Source of the DNA: Sulfurimonas sp.
GTDB taxonomy: Bacteria; Campylobacterota; Campylobacteria; Campylobacterales; Sulfurimonadaceae
Reading direction: 5' to 3'
Length of the DNA stretch: 64,000 nt
NCBI GenBank assembly: GCA_028044295.1
Contig: JAOFSE010000003.1
Span: forward strand, 1 to 64,000
A program made the position numbers and the translations under genes. Below are positions 36,736 through 45,045 of this stretch, in pieces. Below the pieces are notes generated by a model. That model was not told the origin of the DNA and made no database searches. It saw nothing but the letters and a program-made list of their open reading frames with translations. Position 1 is the first letter of the stretch. Every line of letters begins with the position of its first letter.

Positions 36736-37623
36736 TTACTTATCAAATGAATAGAGTAACTCTATTTCTTCTTTCCAAATTGTTTCATCGATTGTTTCAA
36801 GAACTAATGGTATATCATCCATTCTTTCATCTTGCATAATAAATTTAAATGCGTCTAGTCCAATTTCACCCTTACCAAGTGAGTGATGTCTATCTACATG
36901 TGACCCTAAAGGTGGTTTAGAGTCATTTATATGCATTCCCATTAAGTACTTAAACCCAACAATATCTTCAAACTCTTTCCAAGTAGCATCATAAACATCT
37001 TTTGTTCTGATGTCATAACCTGCAGTAAACATATGACAAGTATCTATACAAACACCTATACGAGATTTATCTTCTACCTTGTCTATAATGTGTGCAAGAT
37101 GTTCAAATCTCCAACCAAGATTGCTTCCTTGACCAGCTGTGTTTTCTAAAACTGCACTAACACCAGTTGTCTTATCAAGTGCTATGTTTATAGATTCTGC
37201 AATTACATCTAAACAAACATCTTCGATTGGTTTTATAATATCTGGATTTAACTTGTCTTTTTTACTAATCTTTGCCAAATGACTACCAGGGTGAAAGTTA
37301 AGTCTGTCTAGTCCTAGCTGTTCACATCTTTGAAGTTCATCGATAAATGCTGTACGAGACTTTTCTAACTTTTCAACTTCAGGATGACCAAGATTGATTA
37401 AGTAAGAGTCATGAGGAAGTACATGTTTTGGAAGTATTCCACTATCATCTAACATACGTTTAAATTTATCTATTGTTTCCGTATCTAAATCTTTAGCTAC
37501 CCATTGTCTTTGGTTTTTAGTAAAAAGAGCAAATGCCTTTGCTCCAATATCTTGTGCATTTGTTATTGCGTTAAAAACACCGCCACTAGCTGAACAGTGT
37601 GCTCCTACAAATTTATTTGACAT
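36736..37623 (-). CDS. nfo: Endonuclease IV (AP endonuclease)
   Basis: Zn-dependent AP endonuclease Nfo, 295 residues, a TIM barrel for base-excision repair. Typical start ([14 protein letters not shown]), QRQW, and metal-binding motifs [24 protein letters not shown] and [17 protein letters not shown]. The gene overlaps the lipoprotein gene upstream by 11 bases, so translation may be coupled. Confidence 0.96.
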   Translation of the reverse strand: MSNKFVGAHCSASGGVFNAITNAQDIGAKAFALFTKNQRQWVAKDLDTETIDKFKRMLDDSGILPKHVLPHDSYLINLGHPEVEKLEKSRTAFIDELQRCEQLGLDRLNFHPGSHLAKISKKDKLNPDIIKPIEDVCLDVIAESINIALDKTTGVSAVLENTAGQGSNLGWRFEHLAHIIDKVEDKSRIGVCIDTCHMFTAGYDIRTKDVYDATWKEFEDIVGFKYLMGMHINDSKPPLGSHVDRHHSLGKGEIGLDAFKFIMQDERMDDIPLVLETIDETIWKEEIELLYSFDK

Positions 37624-38086
37624 TTGTATCCTTTATTTTAAAAATTATTTTATTTTTTCTGTCTTTAAAAGACGTTACATGTAGACTTACTTTATATGAT
37701 ATATCTACATCTAAGTTCTTTATGTTTTGCTCAAATCCATTATCTGTTTTCACTACATTTTCTCCATTAAATATTTCTTTACTTAGAAGAATATTTTGAA
37801 GTAGTTCATCTGGATAACTTGAGTTTAAATATTCTTCATTAAAACCACTTTTACTCATACAGCCATCACTAACACATACCAAATGATTAATAGATATTTT
37901 TTGTATACTTTTACCAGCTATAAATAGTTCTAATTCTACCCTATCTTCACTATTACGTAAGTATCCAAGGTCTGAAAATTTTATCTGTGGAGACTTTATA
38001 ATTATGACTTTTGTCTGTGTCTTATCGTAATCTTTTAGAGAACAACCACTGAACAAAACTAAAAAAACTAATAATATGTATTTCAT
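37613..38086 (-). CDS. Small lipoprotein of unknown function
   Basis: 157 residues from ATG at 38086; an in-frame GTG at 38104 is possible but the ATG gives a proper lipoprotein signal (lipobox LFSGC, Cys16). The rest is mostly beta-like ([35 protein letters not shown]) with two Cys in [11 protein letters not shown]. Resembles the small conserved lipoproteins of Campylobacterota before nfo. The ATG is seven bases after a TATAAT (minus 38099-38094), so the message is probably leaderless. A TACATGTA copy at 37676-37683 encodes Leu-His-Val. Confidence 0.78.
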   Translation of the reverse strand: MKYILLVFLVLFSGCSLKDYDKTQTKVIIIKSPQIKFSDLGYLRNSEDRVELELFIAGKSIQKISINHLVCVSDGCMSKSGFNEEYLNSSYPDELLQNILLSKEIFNGENVVKTDNGFEQNIKNLDVDISYKVSLHVTSFKDRKNKIIFKIKDTNVK

Positions 38087-38093
38087 AAGTGTA

Positions 38094-38099
38094 ATTATA
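38094..38099 (-). promoter_or_regulatory. -10 box of the lipoprotein-nfo unit; predicted leaderless
   Basis: Minus strand GGATATAATTACACTT then ATG: TATAAT ends seven bases before the start codon, so transcription should begin at or one base before the ATG (38086). No ribosome site is present. Confidence 0.55.
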
Positions 38100-38135
38100 T
38101 CCACTATTTTATTGACATTTTGTCATAATTTTAAC

Positions 38136-38149
38136 TTCTACATGTAGAA
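38136..38149. repeat. 14-base palindrome midway between divergent promoters
   Basis: TTCTACATGTAGAA, a full palindrome around the TACATGTA core at 38139-38146, placed between the minus -10 at 38094-38099 and the plus -10 at 38156-38161. It could act as a shared operator, although the same core is scattered through coding sequence in the window. Confidence 0.6.
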
Positions 38150-38155
38150 TTTATA

Positions 38156-38161
38156 TATACT
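38156..38161 (+). promoter_or_regulatory. Candidate -10 box of the polymerase gene; predicted leaderless
   Basis: TATACT followed by six bases (TACAAT) and then ATG at 38168. No ribosome site precedes the ATG. TATATA a few bases earlier is an alternative box. Confidence 0.4.
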
Positions 38162-38167
38162 TACAAT

Positions 38168-39439
38168 ATGAAAATTCATATTGATATAGACTGCTTTTTT
38201 GTTAGTGCTACTCGTATACTTCACCCCGAGCTAGAAAATAAGCCGGTGGCTATTGGTGGAAGGAGTGATACTAAAATATTTAATAAAGATGCAAAAAAAC
38301 AGACTGTAAATTTTGAAAACTCTGGTAGCTTTGTTCCCACTTTTTATAAAGCTTATGAAGAGAGCGATGATGATCTTGATGCTTTTAAAGATGAGAATGG
38401 AAAAGTCAGAGGAATACTTACCACTTCAAGTTATGAAGCTCGAGCTACTGGAGTAAAAACTACTATGAGAATAGACGAAGCTCTTCGTCTTTGTCCAAAC
38501 TTGATTATCAAAGCACCAAACATGACTCATTATCAAAAACTCTCGCATGAACTTCATGAGTTTTTATCATCAAAAATTCCTTTAGTAGAACAAGCTAGTA
38601 TTGATGAATTTTATGGAGACTTGAGTGGTTGGGTAGAAGATCAAGATATACCAAACTTTATAAAAGAGTTAAAAGATGAAATAAAAAGAGTTGTGAAGCT
38701 ACCCGTTTCAATAGGTGCAGCGAAGACAAGATATATCGCAAAACTTGCTACAACTGCTGCAAAACCTTTTGGATGTAAAATAATCCAACCATCTCAACTC
38801 CATGACTTTATAAAAGAGATTCCCGCTGCAGAGTTTGCTGGAATTGGTAAGAGTATGAAAGCTCGACTTAACTCTGCACAGATTCATACACTAGGAGAGC
38901 TAGTTCACAGACGTGGAACTGTTGAATCATGGGGACCTTATGCCAAAGACTTATACCAAAGAGTTAGTGGACTAAGTGATGCACCTATCCAGACACAAAC
39001 TAAAAGAAAGTCTATTGGTATTTCAAGAACTATTGAGCCACTTTTTTGTAGAGATGAACTAAAAAGAAGAGTACATGTGCTCGCTCGGCATCTCTCATTT
39101 GCCATACTTAAGCTTGAAGTAATACCAACAGTATTTCATCTATCAATCCACTACGAAATGAATCAAAAATCTCATAAAAATATCTCTCTTAGTGAAATTT
39201 TTACAGAGAAAAAATTTCACTCCATCTGTATTGATCTCTTAGAACAAGCAGACATTCAAAAAAGACTACATGTGATACGAGTTAGTATCAACTGTTCAAG
39301 TTTTACAAGAGACTCAAGAAAAGAACTTTCTCTCATAGGCTTTAATGATGATAAAAAAATGCAGTCATTAACTAAAGAGAGCCAAAAAATAAGAGAAAAG
39401 TATGGTTTAGACATATTGAAATGGGGTAGTGAATTATGA
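38168..39439 (+). CDS. dinB: Y-family DNA polymerase (DinB-like)
   Basis: Translesion polymerase, 423 residues. Metal residues: Asp6 and Asp8 in KIHIDIDCFFVS, and Asp146/Glu147 in ASIDEFYGD. The finger motif SSYEARATGVKTTM (88-100) and the HhH region (ELVHRRGTVESWGPYA) are present, with a C-terminal little-finger domain. Between the PVAIGG element (26-31) and the finger motif is an insert of about 45 charged residues (34-80), absent from standard DinB. The lack of a fused RecA-type partner makes dinB preferable to imuB, but family-level confidence only. It stops 13 bases before the DUF234-type gene. Confidence 0.82.
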   Translation: MKIHIDIDCFFVSATRILHPELENKPVAIGGRSDTKIFNKDAKKQTVNFENSGSFVPTFYKAYEESDDDLDAFKDENGKVRGILTTSSYEARATGVKTTMRIDEALRLCPNLIIKAPNMTHYQKLSHELHEFLSSKIPLVEQASIDEFYGDLSGWVEDQDIPNFIKELKDEIKRVVKLPVSIGAAKTRYIAKLATTAAKPFGCKIIQPSQLHDFIKEIPAAEFAGIGKSMKARLNSAQIHTLGELVHRRGTVESWGPYAKDLYQRVSGLSDAPIQTQTKRKSIGISRTIEPLFCRDELKRRVHVLARHLSFAILKLEVIPTVFHLSIHYEMNQKSHKNISLSEIFTEKKFHSICIDLLEQADIQKRLHVIRVSINCSSFTRDSRKELSLIGFNDDKKMQSLTKESQKIREKYGLDILKWGSEL

Positions 39440-39452
39440 TAGAATAGTATAT

Positions 39453-40394
39453 ATGAAAAACCTAAAACTACTTGAACAATTTCGTTCATTTTATGTTAGA
39501 AACTATCCTGATGATATGGAAATACAAATCGACTACTTTGCGATATTTGGTGGTCTAGGTTGGGATATAGACACATCTAAACCTATAAACGAACTCATAG
39601 AAACTCTTGTACTAGAAAACTTTAGAGAAATAGATGAATCTATTATAGAACTAACATCTGAAAACAAAGAATACTCAAGACTTCTTCGTGCACTTGCAGT
39701 TGGTGATAGAAGAATATTTTCTGCTTTTAACAAAGCTGGACTAAACAACCAAAATGGTGGTATAGCCCTAAACTACCTCCAAGAAAAAGGACTCATTCAA
39801 ATAGAGTTCTCACGCGAAGAACCAGCTAGAAGTTTAAATCCAAATGGACCATTAAAGAGAGAGGTGTCACGTCATCGCATAAGCCATAAAGTTCTTTTTA
39901 CCTACCCATTTATTAGATTCTGGTTTTACTTTGTTATACCACATGTAAAAGAGATTATAAAAGGTGATTATGACAACTTTTTTAAAGACTTTGAGACTAG
40001 ACAAAATGGATACACAAGTTTAGTTTTTGAAGAGCTGTCAGAAGTTCTACTAAACTACAATCTTAGAGACTCCCAAATACTGAGTTCAGGAAGTTATTGG
40101 GATGCAAATATAGAAATAGACATACTCACCATTACAGATGATGAAAGTGTTTATGTCTCAGAGTGTAAATGGACAAATCATAAAGTTAATAAAAAAGAGT
40201 TACATAAACTTCGTGAGAAGTGTGAAAGACTAGACCTTGAACCGACTCAAATTATATTTTTCTCAAAACGTGGTTTTTCAAAAGAGTTAGAACAGAACCA
40301 AAGCAAAGAATTAGCCCTATACACATCTCATGACTTTGAGGCTCTTGTAAAAAGTACAAGACCTGATGAGATGATAGATGGTCTCTTTAACTAA
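39453..40394 (+). CDS. Orphan DUF234-type nuclease-like protein
   Basis: 313 residues from ATG at 39453; an in-frame GTG at 39429 overlaps the polymerase gene but lacks a ribosome site. The middle (about 85-120) is a winged-helix segment (LLRALAVGDRRIFSAFNKAG). The C-terminal 120 residues have the order of a PD-(D/E)XK nuclease: conserved Glu in VFEELSEVLL, Asp in IEIDILT, and SECKW (E-x-K). This is the C-terminal half of archaeal and bacterial ATPases with DUF234, here without the N-terminal ATPase. A box TAGAAT ends seven bases before the ATG. Role unknown, but the polymerase next to it suggests DNA repair or defence. Confidence 0.7.
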   Translation: MKNLKLLEQFRSFYVRNYPDDMEIQIDYFAIFGGLGWDIDTSKPINELIETLVLENFREIDESIIELTSENKEYSRLLRALAVGDRRIFSAFNKAGLNNQNGGIALNYLQEKGLIQIEFSREEPARSLNPNGPLKREVSRHRISHKVLFTYPFIRFWFYFVIPHVKEIIKGDYDNFFKDFETRQNGYTSLVFEELSEVLLNYNLRDSQILSSGSYWDANIEIDILTITDDESVYVSECKWTNHKVNKKELHKLREKCERLDLEPTQIIFFSKRGFSKELEQNQSKELALYTSHDFEALVKSTRPDEMIDGLFN

Positions 40395-41190
40395 CTATGC
40401 GAAGTGCAGTATAGGCTTCTTGAAGTAGTTGAAATTTCTGAGTGTATTTTTCAACCATATGTGGTGTTTCATGTACAATCTTGTCAGGATGGTAAACTTT
40501 AGCAAGTTTCTTGTAACTTTTCTTTAGAGCATCTTGACTAGCTCCAACCGGACATTCTAAAACTGTATAGAAGTGAGTGTTTTCTTCTTTTTCTTCATCT
40601 TTACATAAATCACCAAAACTAAAGTTAGCAAAATCACTGTAAAGTTTACTCATAAAGTGGTTGTCATATGTATACTGGATTTGGTAGTGAAGGATATGCC
40701 TTTTGTTAAGAGCTCTTTCTAATCTAGCTTTTGCTTTATAGTCTGAAACATCTACCACTAAAGATACATCTGTACCTTTTTCAACATAGACTTCTAATTG
40801 AGAACGAAGGTAGTTTAATACCCATGAGTTTGGATATTCTAAAGAAATTAAAACAGTATCACTATCATAAGCATATAGATTTACTTTAACATTTTCTGGT
40901 TCTTCAAGTTTTTTCATTTCTATTCGTATGGGCTGAGTTCCATACTTTAACATAGATCGTAAGAAAAATTCATGTGAGAAGTCATTAGTCTCAGCATGAT
41001 GTTGGCTTAACTGCTTTAAAAACTCATCTCTAATCTCAGTTAGAGTTTCATTTCTAAAGACAAGTACAGCCTTTGGTAGAAAGAGCATACCTCTTGCGTG
41101 GTGATTTAAAAACTCTTTCATCCACTCGGTATTTAATGTATCAAATTCCGTAGTGATAAGAATAAGATTATTGCGTAAAACAATTTCCAT
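40387..41190 (-). CDS. J-domain co-chaperone with C-terminal DnaJ domain
   Basis: 267 residues. The last 65 residues are a J domain (FYTVLECPVGASQDALKKSY, then LAKVYHPDK with the HPD motif) at the extreme C-terminus instead of the N-terminus. The first 200 residues do not match a family I know; they are mixed alpha/beta with no membrane segment. The HPD motif predicts that it stimulates an Hsp70 ATPase. Convergent with the DUF234-type gene, with an eight-base overlap of the stops. Confidence 0.85.
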   Translation of the reverse strand: MEIVLRNNLILITTEFDTLNTEWMKEFLNHHARGMLFLPKAVLVFRNETLTEIRDEFLKQLSQHHAETNDFSHEFFLRSMLKYGTQPIRIEMKKLEEPENVKVNLYAYDSDTVLISLEYPNSWVLNYLRSQLEVYVEKGTDVSLVVDVSDYKAKARLERALNKRHILHYQIQYTYDNHFMSKLYSDFANFSFGDLCKDEEKEENTHFYTVLECPVGASQDALKKSYKKLAKVYHPDKIVHETPHMVEKYTQKFQLLQEAYTALRIVS

Positions 41191-41247
41191 ATACCCTACC
41201 TTTATTGGATTATTTGTCCAAATAAAGCAAAAGTAGTTCCAAAATAA

Positions 41248-41526
41248 TTAGCTTCTGCTAGTTACTTCTAAAAGGTGGTATCCAAATTGAGTTTGAATTG
41301 GACCTTGAACTACTCCAACATCTCCACTAAAAACTGCTTTATCAAATTCTGGAACCATTTGTCCTGGACCAAATTCACCTAGATCTCCACCTTGTGCAGA
41401 TGAAGGACAAGTAGAGTTTGCTTTTGCTGCATCTTCAAAAGATGTTCCGTTTGCTATTTCTGCTTTTAACTCATTACATTTTTCTTCACTGTTTACCAGT
41501 ATGTGTCTCGCTGTTGCTCTTGCCAT
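41248..41526 (-). CDS. Parvulin-type peptidyl-prolyl isomerase
   Basis: 92 residues forming a single parvulin (PpiC) domain: HILVNSEEKC at the start, CPSSAQGGDLGEFGPGQMVPEF in the middle and the final QTQFGYHLLEV. No signal peptide, so cytoplasmic, as E. coli PpiC. AAAGGAAA precedes the ATG at 41526. Divergent from modA. Confidence 0.92.
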   Translation of the reverse strand: MARATARHILVNSEEKCNELKAEIANGTSFEDAAKANSTCPSSAQGGDLGEFGPGQMVPEFDKAVFSGDVGVVQGPIQTQFGYHLLEVTSRS

Positions 41527-41605
41527 TGTTGTTTCCTTTGTTAATTAATTTCCATATTTTACTCTATTAATGTTATTATTCAAACAATATTACAAAAGGT
41601 GCATA

Positions 41606-42340
41606 GTGAAGTATATATATTTACTGATTTTTTTCATTTTTACTTCACTAAATGCTGGAGAGGTCAAAGTAGCTGTAGCTGCAAATGTAAGTTACGCGAT
41701 GGATGAACTCATACAAAAGTTCAACCAAACTCATCCAAACACTAGCGTGAAAACAACTCTTGGCAGTAGCGGTAAACTAACTACTCAAATCTTTCATGGT
41801 GCACCTTACGATATCTTACTTTCAGCAGATATGAGTTACCCAAATAAACTATACATACAAAAACTAGCTATACAAAAACCTCTTGTGTATGCAAATGGCT
41901 CTCTAGCTATTTTCTCAGCTAAAAAGTATGACTTAGTACAAGGCATAGAGTTTTTAAAAAATAGTGCTATAACAAGAGTGGCTATAGCTAACCCAAAAAC
42001 TGCACCCTATGGAAAAGCAACTATTGAAGCTCTAAAAAAAGCCAAACTATTTCAACAAGTAAAACCTAAACTTGTATACGCCGAGTCTATATCTTCAGTA
42101 GTATCTTATGCACTTACAGCCACAGATGTAGGTGTTATAGCAAAGTCTTCTCTTTATTCAAAGAAGATATCAGACTATAAAGAGAACATAAACTGGGTAG
42201 AAATTGCTCCTAACCTTTATACTCCAATAGAACAAGGTATAGCACTACTAAGTACAAATCAAGAGGCTAAAAACTTTTACGACTTTATACTAAGTCATAC
42301 TGCAAAAAATATCTTAAAAAAATATGGGTATAAGCAATGA
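41606..42340 (+). CDS. modA: Molybdate-binding protein ModA
   Basis: Periplasmic molybdate-binding protein, 244 residues from GTG at 41606. This start follows AAAGG by six bases and gives a clean signal peptide ending LNA; an upstream ATG (41570) would add a basic, unlikely extension. Binding-fold motifs seen: VAVAANVSYAMDEL, SSGKLTTQIFHGAPYDILLSAD and VGVIAKSSL. First gene of a modA-TOBE-modB-modC operon; the next gene overlaps by four bases. Confidence 0.92.
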   Translation: MKYIYLLIFFIFTSLNAGEVKVAVAANVSYAMDELIQKFNQTHPNTSVKTTLGSSGKLTTQIFHGAPYDILLSADMSYPNKLYIQKLAIQKPLVYANGSLAIFSAKKYDLVQGIEFLKNSAITRVAIANPKTAPYGKATIEALKKAKLFQQVKPKLVYAESISSVVSYALTATDVGVIAKSSLYSKKISDYKENINWVEIAPNLYTPIEQGIALLSTNQEAKNFYDFILSHTAKNILKKYGYKQ

Positions 42341-42738
42341 CTAACACTATTGTAGCTCTTGTAAAAGAGATAAAAAGCGTAGATAACCTAAACATCGTCA
42401 AGTATGACTTTAATGGTACCGCTCTTAGTATGATGAGTTTAGAACTTAGTGAAAATGTAAAAGTTGGTGCGAAAGTTAGGCTAACTACAAAGCCAACTTA
42501 CATCGCAATAGCTAAAGAGTTTAGTGGTGACATATCTTACTCAAACAAGTTACATGTAAAGATTTTACATGTAGAAAATGGCGAGCTTTTAACAAGTCTA
42601 AAAATCCAAGTAAATGGCACTACTTTAGAGTCCATAATCACTAGAGATTCATCTGATAGAATGAACTTACATGTAGGCGATAATGTTACAGCACTCCTCA
42701 AAGCAAATGAGCTTTCAATAGCAGAGGTTTTAGTATGA
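42337..42738 (+). CDS. Stand-alone TOBE (Mop) protein of the mod operon
   Basis: 133 residues. The second half (about 67-133) is a regular TOBE/Mop domain: SNKLHVKILHVENGELL, LESIITRDSS and GDNVTALLKANEL. The first half (4-66) resembles a diverged second copy. TOBE domains bind molybdate or tungstate, so it may buffer intracellular molybdate or sense it. It holds three TACATGTA palindromes (42551, 42566, 42668). Overlaps both neighbours by four bases. Confidence 0.85.
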   Translation: MTNTIVALVKEIKSVDNLNIVKYDFNGTALSMMSLELSENVKVGAKVRLTTKPTYIAIAKEFSGDISYSNKLHVKILHVENGELLTSLKIQVNGTTLESIITRDSSDRMNLHVGDNVTALLKANELSIAEVLV

Positions 42739-44200
42739 TTGAAACTCTTTTAAACCTAGAGCTTACACCATTTATACTCTCGTTTAAACTTGCGGCTATT
42801 ACAACTTTGATACTTTTTTGTATATCACTACCACTTGCTTGGTATCTGTCACAAACACATTCTAAGTCAAAACCATTTCTTGAAGCTATAACTGCACTTC
42901 CTATAGTTTTACCTCCATCAGTTATAGGTTTTTATATACTCTATGCACTCTCATACAACTCTCCAGTAGGTGCGTTTTTTAAAGAAACTCTTGGGGTTGA
43001 CTTGGTATTTAACTTTACTGGTCTTGTAATTGCAAGCTGTTTTTATTCACTACCATTTATGATTCAGCCTCTACAAAGTGGGTTTGAATCACTGAGTAAA
43101 AGTATGCTTGAAGCTTCTTATATTAGTGGCAAAAGTAAGTATGAAACTGTTTTTAAAGTAGCTCTTCCAAACATTAAACCCGCACTTTTAACTGCCATCA
43201 TCGTGACATTTGCCCATACTATTGGTGAATTTGGAGTAGTTCTTATGGTTGGTGGGAGTATCCCTGGTGAGACAAAAGTAGCATCTGTAGCCATTTACGA
43301 AATGGTAGAGATTATGGACTATTCATCTGCTCACATTTATAGTGGGCTTATGGTTCTTCTAAGCTTTTTTACTCTTTTAGCTGTTTACACCTTTAACCAT
43401 AAACAAAAGTTCTCAGGATTTATAAAATGATAAAAATAAATCTTAAAAACTCAATTATAGACATAAACCTAGAGATAGAGAGTACTTCATTTGTAGCCCT
43501 CAGTGGAAAAAGTGGGAGTGGTAAGACCACACTACTTCGTGTTTTAGCTGGTCTTGAAGACTCAGTCGGAGAGTTACATGTAGAATCACATGTTTGGCAA
43601 GACAGTTCTACTTGTATGAGTGTTCAAAAGAGAGAAATAGGCTTTGTTTTTCAAGACTACGCTCTGTTTGAGAACATGAGTGTTTTACAAAACCTTCTCT
43701 TTGTAGCCAAAGACTTAGAACTAGCAGAGCACCTTCTACATGTAACAGAGATGAGTGAGTTAAAAGACAGGCTCCCAAGAACCTTAAGTGGTGGTCAAAA
43801 ACAAAGAGTTGCCATCTGTAGAGCTATGATGAAAAGACCAAAAATTTTACTCCTTGATGAGCCTCTCTCTGCATTAGACTCTCAGATGAGAAGTAACCTC
43901 CAAAACGAAATACTCTCTCTTCATAAAGAGTTTGGGACTACAACTATAATGGTTTCTCATGACCCAAGTGAGATTTACAGACTTTGTAACCGTGTTGTAC
44001 TTTTAGAAGATGGCAAAATCATAAATGATGGATCTCCAAAAGATATACTACTAAAAACGAAAGGTAGTCAAAAATTCTCATTTGAAGGTGAACTACTTGA
44101 GATAAAAAAAGTAGATGTAATCTTTATAGCCATTATAGCTATCGGTCAGCAACTTGTTGAAATAGTGCTCTCTTCAGATGAAGCTGAATCTTTACATGTA
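42551..44200. repeat. Six TACATGTA palindromes in the mod operon
   Basis: Cores start at 42551, 42566, 42668, 43575, 43737 and 44193. All six encode (Leu-)His-Val in the frame of the mod genes. The first two are 15 bases apart. Highest copy number in a single operon of this window. Confidence 0.85.
42735..43430 (+). CDS. modB: Molybdate ABC permease ModB
   Basis: Inner-membrane permease, 231 residues with five to six helices. The EAA loop that contacts ModC is present (EASYISGKSKYETVFKVALP), as is the GEFGVVLMVGGSIPG region. Four-base overlaps on both sides. Confidence 0.94.
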   Translation: MIETLLNLELTPFILSFKLAAITTLILFCISLPLAWYLSQTHSKSKPFLEAITALPIVLPPSVIGFYILYALSYNSPVGAFFKETLGVDLVFNFTGLVIASCFYSLPFMIQPLQSGFESLSKSMLEASYISGKSKYETVFKVALPNIKPALLTAIIVTFAHTIGEFGVVLMVGGSIPGETKVASVAIYEMVEIMDYSSAHIYSGLMVLLSFFTLLAVYTFNHKQKFSGFIK

Positions 44201-44257
44201 GGTGATAAGGTGAATGTCAGTACTAAGGCCTTTAGTCCTACAATCAGTAAAAACTAA
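43427..44257 (+). CDS. modC: Molybdate ABC ATPase ModC
   Basis: 276 residues. Walker A SGKSGSGKTT at 26-35, signature LSGGQKQR, Walker B ILLLDEPLSALD. The C-terminal 60 residues are TOBE-like (FSFEGELLEIKKVDVIFIA and GDKVNVSTKAF), a regulatory molybdate-sensing part in many ModC. The stop is two bases from that of the convergent MEMO gene. Three TACATGTA copies (43575, 43737, 44193). Confidence 0.93.
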   Translation: MIKINLKNSIIDINLEIESTSFVALSGKSGSGKTTLLRVLAGLEDSVGELHVESHVWQDSSTCMSVQKREIGFVFQDYALFENMSVLQNLLFVAKDLELAEHLLHVTEMSELKDRLPRTLSGGQKQRVAICRAMMKRPKILLLDEPLSALDSQMRSNLQNEILSLHKEFGTTTIMVSHDPSEIYRLCNRVVLLEDGKIINDGSPKDILLKTKGSQKFSFEGELLEIKKVDVIFIAIIAIGQQLVEIVLSSDEAESLHVGDKVNVSTKAFSPTISKN

Positions 44258-44259
44258 TA

Positions 44260-45045
44260 TCACGAGAAGTTAGCACTCATATACCCAACAACCTTACTTT
44301 CGTCATCACTAGCATCTGCACTTGTTCTATAGTCAAGTATGTTAGATTTGAGCCCTAGTTTTTTAGCACTCATCATCATAGCTTCTACACCTGTGTTTCC
44401 ACACGCTTCACACCCACTGTTAAGCATCTCTACATCTAGTTTTTCAACTGCTTGGAGACAAATATTGTCAAGTTTATTTGCTTCTTCAAGTGTATAAAAA
44501 TGGCTCAAGTCTGTACTGATAATAACTCCACAATCTTCTTGCTGTAGTACAAAGTCTATAATCTTAGATAGTTGTTTTGAACTAGAGTGAGAGTAAACTA
44601 ACTCAACTATACTGACCTCATCAATATAGTGTTTTAAAAAAGGAAACTGTACCTCAGTAGAGTGTTCACCATGAGCCTCTTGTATACAAACAAACGAAAA
44701 CTGATCTTGAAGTTTTTCAAACAAATCAACATCACCACTTATATCCCCAAATGGTGTCTCATAACTTTCAAAATCACAAAGACTAACTCCCTCAAATCCA
44801 ACTCTGTGTGAGGGGCCTATAACAACAAAGTTTTTAACACTCGACTTTTCTAAAATTCTGTAAGCTATACTTGCAGTATATCCAGAGTATATATAACCAG
44901 CATGGGGAACTATTACGGCTTTAGTGTTAACATCAGGTAGAGTGAAATTTTCATCATATAGTGTATGAAAATGCTCAAAGTACCTCTCTAGTTCAACTGT
45001 TCTTTGTGGGTAAAATGTGCCACATACGCTCATAAATCTTTTCAT
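44260..45045 (-). CDS. amrB: AmmeMemoRadiSam system protein B (MEMO family)
   Basis: MEMO1-family protein, 261 residues. Conserved parts: VPHAGYIYSGYTA, GPSHRVGFEGVSL, the ETPFGD motif, EHSTEVQFPFL and STDLSHF. The MEMO fold resembles extradiol dioxygenases and carries a metal-binding His/Asp/Cys set. Start ATG 45045 has AAAGGAG seven bases upstream; a farther ATG (45084) lies within the preceding gene and lacks one. Overlaps the radical SAM gene by four bases (ATGA). Function of the set is not established. Confidence 0.88.
   Translation of the reverse strand: MKRFMSVCGTFYPQRTVELERYFEHFHTLYDENFTLPDVNTKAVIVPHAGYIYSGYTASIAYRILEKSSVKNFVVIGPSHRVGFEGVSLCDFESYETPFGDISGDVDLFEKLQDQFSFVCIQEAHGEHSTEVQFPFLKHYIDEVSIVELVYSHSSSKQLSKIIDFVLQQEDCGVIISTDLSHFYTLEEANKLDNICLQAVEKLDVEMLNSGCEACGNTGVEAMMMSAKKLGLKSNILDYRTSADASDDESKVVGYMSANFS

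Noticed and set aside
36890..39260. Near matches to the palindrome (TACATGTG at about 39065, 39264; CTACATGTGA at about 36896)
   Set aside because: One base off the core and not palindromic; left out of the count, although they might be decayed copies.
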